Shown here in pieces: positions 13,829 through 17,200 of a stretch of 17,200 bases of DNA. The translations under genes were made by a program, and so were the position numbers. The notes beneath the pieces were generated by a model, which ran no database searches, was not told the DNA's origin, and saw nothing but the letters and a program-made list of their open reading frames with translations. The DNA is from CAYYHA01 sp964471535 (lineage in GTDB: Bacteria; Myxococcota; Myxococcia; SLRQ01): positions 1 to 17,200 of the forward strand of contig CAYYHA010000069.1 of assembly GCA_964471535.1 (NCBI GenBank), given 5' to 3'. Within the stretch, counting starts at the first letter, position 1, and each line of letters begins with the position of its first letter.

Positions 13829-14830
13829 CTAGCTCCGAAAGAGGGCGAAGATTTGGTTGAGGCTGCGGTTGGCCTCCTCGTGGCGCCCATCGGCGAAGGC
13901 GCGCGTCGCCGCCCCCATCAGCTGCCGCACCTTCGCCTCCTGAGCCCCGCTGAGCTTCGTCTTCGCGCGAAGCGCGTTGAGGCGCGACATCTTGTCCTGG
14001 ATGAAGCGCTCGTCGATGACCACCGCCTCGATGGCGGCGCCAAAGTCGCGGGCGGCATCCTCGGCCTGCGCCCACCTGCCCGACGCGGCAAACTCATAGT
14101 AGCGACGCTCGAGGGACGCCGCCTCGGGGGGCAGATCGCCAGGGAGGAGCCCCCGGCGGCGCATCGCTGCCCGGGCCTGCTTGTGCAGGCGCTCGGCCAC
14201 CTTGCGGCTGCCCTTGCGCCCAGGCTCGGTCGGTGCAGCGAAGGCGGCGCCCACCGCGGCGATCTGTTGGTTGGCGACCGCCAGCTCCCGCTCGGCGAGA
14301 CGCGCCTCCCGCTCCGCGAGCGCCTTCTCGCGCCGGGCGAGGTCCGCCTCGCGCGCTGCGATCCGCTTCTCCCGCGCCGCGAGCTCCGCCGCCTGCGCCG
14401 CCACCGGCGGCGCCGCGCCGCCCCCCCCGGGGGCCATTGCACCTTTGGCCCCGGCGAGGAGGCGGGCGCGCTGCGCGGCGAGTTCTTCCTCCTGCTTCCG
14501 CATCGCCTTCTCACGCTCCCGCAGCGCCCGCTCCCGCTCGAGGAGGAGCCGCTGCTGCTCGAGCACCGCCTTGCTCACCTTTCCTTCCCCGAGCTTCTCG
14601 AGGAGCTTCTGGCGCTCCCGCATCAGCCGGTCGCGCTCGCTCTCCAGCTCCTGCGCCCGGGCGGCGATCTCCTGCTCCTGCTGCTTCAGCTTCTCGGTGT
14701 CCGCCTCCACCACGATGGTCATCTCGCGCCCGCTGTCCGCCTCGCTGCCGCCCTCCTCGCACGCCGCGGCGGCGGCGAGGAGCGGCAGGAGACCAAACAG
14801 CAGGACGCGCCGCCACTCGACCCGTCTCAT
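13829..14830 (-). CDS. Coiled-coil lipoprotein with heptad repeats
   Basis: The protein is 333 residues. The N-terminus MRRVEWRRV leads to a hydrophobic stretch and a Cys24 lipobox (AAAAAC), suggesting lipid anchoring. Residues 43-125 and 146-190 are charged coiled coil separated by a Gly/Ala/Pro hinge (129-145). Residues 149-190 are six heptads of near-identical pattern (x-L-A-x-R-E-x). The C-terminal third (about 205-333) is helical, ends in FADGRHEEANRSLNQIFALFRS, and resembles a TPR-type packing, though no full repeat is clear. The ATG at 14830 overlaps the cyclase stop by four bases (ATGA) and has GGGAGG (14835-14840) four bases upstream. An in-frame GTG at 14860 has no such support. Function is not recognisable. 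The layout suggests a periplasm-spanning or envelope-tethering rod working with the cyclase. Confidence 0.82.
   Translation of the reverse strand: MRRVEWRRVLLFGLLPLLAAAAACEEGGSEADSGREMTIVVEADTEKLKQQEQEIAARAQELESERDRLMRERQKLLEKLGEGKVSKAVLEQQRLLLERERALREREKAMRKQEEELAAQRARLLAGAKGAMAPGGGGAAPPVAAQAAELAAREKRIAAREADLARREKALAEREARLAERELAVANQQIAAVGAAFAAPTEPGRKGSRKVAERLHKQARAAMRRRGLLPGDLPPEAASLERRYYEFAASGRWAQAEDAARDFGAAIEAVVIDERFIQDKMSRLNALRAKTKLSGAQEAKVRQLMGAATRAFADGRHEEANRSLNQIFALFRS
14282..14386 (-). repeat. Tandem heptad coding repeats
   Basis: About five consecutive 21-base units encode seven-residue repeats of the form L-A-x-R-E-x-x, for example RREKALA, EREARLA and ERELAVA. The DNA units are degenerate, so this is a protein-level repeat typical of a rigid coiled coil rather than an unstable microsatellite. 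Confidence 0.6.
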
Positions 14831-16263
14831 GCGTCCTCCCGAAGGTTCACCACCTGCCACGGGGTCATCGGCTCACGGCGGCCCTTCACTCGCACCGCCG
14901 GCAGTGCCACGCACTCCACCCGACCCGAGACCCGCGCGTAGGTCTCCGGACCGAGGAGGATCTGTCCCGGCTCGGCCAGGCTCTCGAGGCGCTGCGCCAT
15001 GTTCACGTCGTGACCTATCACCGTGTACTCCAGCCGCTTCTCCGATCCGATGTTACCCGCGACGGCCACGCCGGTGTTGATGCCGATTCCCACGTTGACC
15101 ACTTCCTTGCCCTCCTGCAGGCGGGTCCAGTTGTACTCCCCGACCCGGCGCTGGATCTCCCACGCGGCACGCACCGCACGCATCTCCGGATCTGCGACGT
15201 TGCCTGGGGCGCCCCACACCGCCATCACGGCATCCCCGATGAACTTGTTGATGATGCCGTGCTCGGCATCGATCGCCTCGACGATGAGATCGAAGTAGGC
15301 GTTGAGCAACTCCACCACCTTTGGCGGTTCGAGGCGCTCGGCGAGGGTGCTGAACCCCCGCACATCGAGGAAAAGTACGGTCACGGCGCGTAGCTCTCCG
15401 TGGAGGTTCAGATCGTGGCTCTCCGAGAGGATCCGATCCGCGACCTCTTCCGACACATATCTCCCCAAGGTCGACTTCAGGCGTTCCCGCTGCCGCAGTC
15501 CCTGGGTCATCTGGTTGAAGGCGGCTGCAATGAGCCCCACTTCGTCGCCGCTGGTCGAGGGCACTTCCTGGTCGAGGTTACCGGCCGCCACCTCACTCAT
15601 CGCCGCGGCGAGCTGGCGCAGTGGCCGGACGAGACGCCCCGACGCGACGAGCGAGAGGCCGAGCACGACGAGGATGACGGTGGCCACGATCGCGCCGCTC
15701 TGGAGGAACGCCGCCTGCGCACGCCGATCCGCTTCGGCGCTGCTCATGCCGATCTGCAGCCCCCCCAGCGCCTGCCCCTCGGCCGACTGCAGCTTCACTG
15801 CGATGCTGTGCACCGAGGGCAGCGGGCGTGCCGCGAGCGCCTCGAGCACCGCGCGCCGCTCCCCCTGCGTGAGGCGCGCGGAGAGTTCGGGCGCCACCTC
15901 GGCGAGCGCCGTCTCGTTCACCGCACTGGCCTCCTCGCGGATGGTCCCGGCGGGGTCGGTCGAGACCACGTACACCAGGGGCAGACGAAGCTGCGGTGCG
16001 TTGTGGACGAAGGCACGGAGTGCCCGCGTGTCGATGTGCCCGCGGCCATCGGCGAAGAGCCCACCGGTGGCGATGGTGCTCGCCAGCTGGGTGAGCTGAT
16101 CCTCCACCCGCGCGTGGGCGGCGGCGCGCGCCTGCAGGATGGCCCAGGCCGAGGGCAGGCCGCCGGCGAGGAGCGCGATCGCGGCCAGGAGGCCGGCCAG
16201 TTTCAGCCGGAGGGAGATGCGGACCGGGGGCAGGTCGCGTGAGAGGAGCACCGGCTCGCTCAA
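14827..16263 (-). CDS. Membrane HAMP-class III adenylate cyclase
   Basis: The protein is 478 residues from TTG at 16263 (474 from GTG at 16251) and should make cAMP from ATP. A first membrane helix (about 20-44) is followed by a periplasmic sensor of about 140 residues, a second helix (about 187-207), a HAMP linker (about 210-265) and a class III cyclase domain (about 285-460). Metal-binding Asp300 (FLDVRGF) and Asp344 (FIGDAVMAVWG) are present. Lys340 and Thr414 (EYTVIGHDVN) are the adenine-selecting pair, and Asn421 and Arg425 are the transition-state residues. All needed residues are intact, so a complete catalytic site is likely. The start overlaps the upstream lipoprotein stop: TTG at 16263 makes a TTGA overlap like the neighbouring junctions, with AAGG four bases upstream. 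No other NTG start is plausible before the helix. The sensed signal is unknown. Confidence 0.92.
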   Translation of the reverse strand: MSEPVLLSRDLPPVRISLRLKLAGLLAAIALLAGGLPSAWAILQARAAAHARVEDQLTQLASTIATGGLFADGRGHIDTRALRAFVHNAPQLRLPLVYVVSTDPAGTIREEASAVNETALAEVAPELSARLTQGERRAVLEALAARPLPSVHSIAVKLQSAEGQALGGLQIGMSSAEADRRAQAAFLQSGAIVATVILVVLGLSLVASGRLVRPLRQLAAAMSEVAAGNLDQEVPSTSGDEVGLIAAAFNQMTQGLRQRERLKSTLGRYVSEEVADRILSESHDLNLHGELRAVTVLFLDVRGFSTLAERLEPPKVVELLNAYFDLIVEAIDAEHGIINKFIGDAVMAVWGAPGNVADPEMRAVRAAWEIQRRVGEYNWTRLQEGKEVVNVGIGINTGVAVAGNIGSEKRLEYTVIGHDVNMAQRLESLAEPGQILLGPETYARVSGRVECVALPAVRVKGRREPMTPWQVVNLREDA

Positions 16264-16688
16264 AACGCCTTGGTCTCCCGGTTGCGCGGCGGCCGCACGT
16301 ACCACTTCCCGCCGGAGCGCACCGTCTCCAGGATCAGGGTCTCGCGCGTCTCTCCCTTCCCCACCACCACCCGGGCGGCGCGCACCTCGGCATCCGAATC
16401 GGTCAGCGCGAAGGGCTCGTCCTCTAGGCGCTCGAAGCCCGCCAGCCGCGCTCGCAGGTCCGCCTCGAGTTCCTTGCGCTGCGCGTCGGTGAGGCCGGGC
16501 GGCGCCATCGCGGCGAGGAGGTCGAAGCGCTGCGCCTCCAGCGCCTCGAGCCATCCCACCACCGCCTTTGCCGGTGTGGGTGCACCTCCGGCGCTGGGCA
16601 GGTCGGCTGCGGGCGACCCCTGCTGGCACGCGAGGAGCAAGCAAGCGCCCGCGACACATCCCAGGGAAATCCGCAACACAGAGTTCAT
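16260..16688 (-). CDS. Small lipoprotein upstream of the adenylate cyclase
   Basis: The protein is 142 residues with a clean lipoprotein signal: MNSVLRIS, a hydrophobic core, then LLLAC with lipidated Cys21. After a low-complexity linker (22-40) comes a helical and beta domain (about 41-135) reminiscent of small NTF2-like/DUF4878-type folds. It includes AVVGWLEALEAQRFDLLAAM (41-61), a charged helix, then strands RAARVVVGKG and TLILETVRSGGKWYVRP. I do not recognise a specific family. The ATG at 16688 overlaps the stop of the universal stress protein by four bases (ATGA), with a GAGGAAGAGAG stretch upstream, and its own stop overlaps the cyclase start. It could report on the envelope to the cyclase's periplasmic sensor, but that is a guess from position. 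Confidence 0.82.
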   Translation of the reverse strand: MNSVLRISLGCVAGACLLLACQQGSPAADLPSAGGAPTPAKAVVGWLEALEAQRFDLLAAMAPPGLTDAQRKELEADLRARLAGFERLEDEPFALTDSDAEVRAARVVVGKGETRETLILETVRSGGKWYVRPPRNRETKAF

Positions 16689-17200
16689 GGGCTCTCTTCC
16701 TCGCTCGGATCCCCACTGGGATCCTGTCTCTCGTCCTCCTTCGATGTCACTGCACTCCGCTCGGCGAATGCCCGAACGCCAGCCGCCTCCCCCGAGGCCG
16801 CCGCTGCGAGATCACCGGTCACGGGCACCACGAGCACGGGAACCTTCGAGCGCTGCAGGACCTTCCCCGTGACGCCCCCGACGACCCAGTCGGTGAGCGC
16901 ACCCCGGCCGTGGCTGCCCATGACGATGAGATCGCAGTGCTCGCGCTCCGCCGCCGCCAGGATTTCCCGCCAGGGTCGCCCCTCCACCGAGAGCGCGCGG
17001 CAACGAACCCCGCGCACCGTCTCTGCGAGGGCGCGCAGCTCCGCCTCCGCCTCTTGGGCGGCCTGGTCGAGGTACTCGCGCAGACCCCGATCGGCCACCG
17101 GCACCACGAGGAGCGCGGGGCGGTCGAAGGCATGGAAGAGGACGATCTCCGCCCCCACGGCGCGCGCGCTGATCGGATACATCATGAAGCCGTAGCGCGA
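16685..17200 (-). CDS. Universal stress protein (UspA family), 5'-truncated by window edge
   Basis: The frame is open to the right edge of the window; the visible part begins SRYGFMMYPISARAVGAEIV, where the usual 'S-x-x-A-L-x-x-A' start helix of the family runs, so the N-terminal strand and the true start lie outside. The fold is clear: a middle strand-helix region, DLIVMGSHGRGALTDWVVGG (the ATP-binding G-2X-G-9X-G motif) and KVLQRSKVPVLVVPV. The residue after the last Gly is Gly rather than the usual Ser or Thr. USPs bind ATP or act as stress-responsive signalling partners in the cytoplasm. A C-terminal tail of about 40 residues, rich in Ser, Glu and Asp, is added after the domain. Its stop overlaps the small lipoprotein gene (ATGA), making it the first visible gene of the cyclase operon. 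Confidence 0.88.
   Translation of the reverse strand, partial: SRYGFMMYPISARAVGAEIVLFHAFDRPALLVVPVADRGLREYLDQAAQEAEAELRALAETVRGVRCRALSVEGRPWREILAAAEREHCDLIVMGSHGRGALTDWVVGGVTGKVLQRSKVPVLVVPVTGDLAAAASGEAAGVRAFAERSAVTSKEDERQDPSGDPSEEESP

Noticed and set aside
1..17200. CRISPR array, mobile element, tRNA or rRNA
   Set aside because: I found no regular spaced direct repeats, transposase or integrase motifs, tRNA TPsiC-type sequences or rRNA-like stretches on either strand.

Overview
The window is very GC-rich throughout. Its real genes are densely packed, with strong G/C bias at third codon positions, and there are many lipoprotein and envelope-signalling genes. This fits a high-GC, Gram-negative-like bacterium of the Myxococcota/Deltaproteobacteria type. 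That placement is an inference from composition and gene content (FtsB-like protein, ExbB/ExbD, lipoprotein signal peptides, an outer-membrane-type beta C-terminus); no marker gene proves it. I see no rRNA, tRNA, CRISPR array, insertion sequence, integrase or phage gene. No gap between genes exceeds about 210 bases; the largest are 2383-2588, 5153-5354 and 12592-12769.

Left part (1-5152). A 5'-truncated phytanoyl-CoA-dioxygenase-like gene on + converges on a minus-strand B12-binding radical SAM gene. Next come an FtsB/DivIC-like septum protein and a large membrane GAF-GAF-GGDEF diguanylate cyclase, both on minus and joined by an ATGA overlap. Middle part (5355-10286, all minus). In transcription order these are exbB, exbD (GTGA overlap), a P-type H+-ATPase and a DUF4349 lipoprotein with an unusual beta-rich C-terminus.

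Right-middle part (10425-13237). A TlpA-like thioredoxin lipoprotein (minus) and a YkuE/YaeI-type metallophosphoesterase (+) are transcribed divergently with colliding 5' ends. A Fur-family regulator (minus) and a small lipoprotein (+) diverge from a 178-base region that carries inverted repeats and a TTGACA box. Right part (13298 to the end, all minus). A tightly overlapping five-gene run encodes, in transcription order, a universal stress protein (cut by the window edge), a small lipoprotein, a membrane HAMP-class III adenylate cyclase, a coiled-coil lipoprotein and a membrane protein with a HEAT-like tail.

Taken together the window is about envelope function and second-messenger signalling. 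One overlapping gene pair makes c-di-GMP next to a division protein. One overlapping gene run makes cAMP next to three envelope proteins and a stress protein. Around them are a proton pump and a proton-driven ExbBD motor. The most novel-looking items are the cyclase-lipoprotein-coiled-coil operon, the FtsB-diguanylate cyclase coupling, the DUF4349 fusion, and a possible His-only iron site in the first gene.
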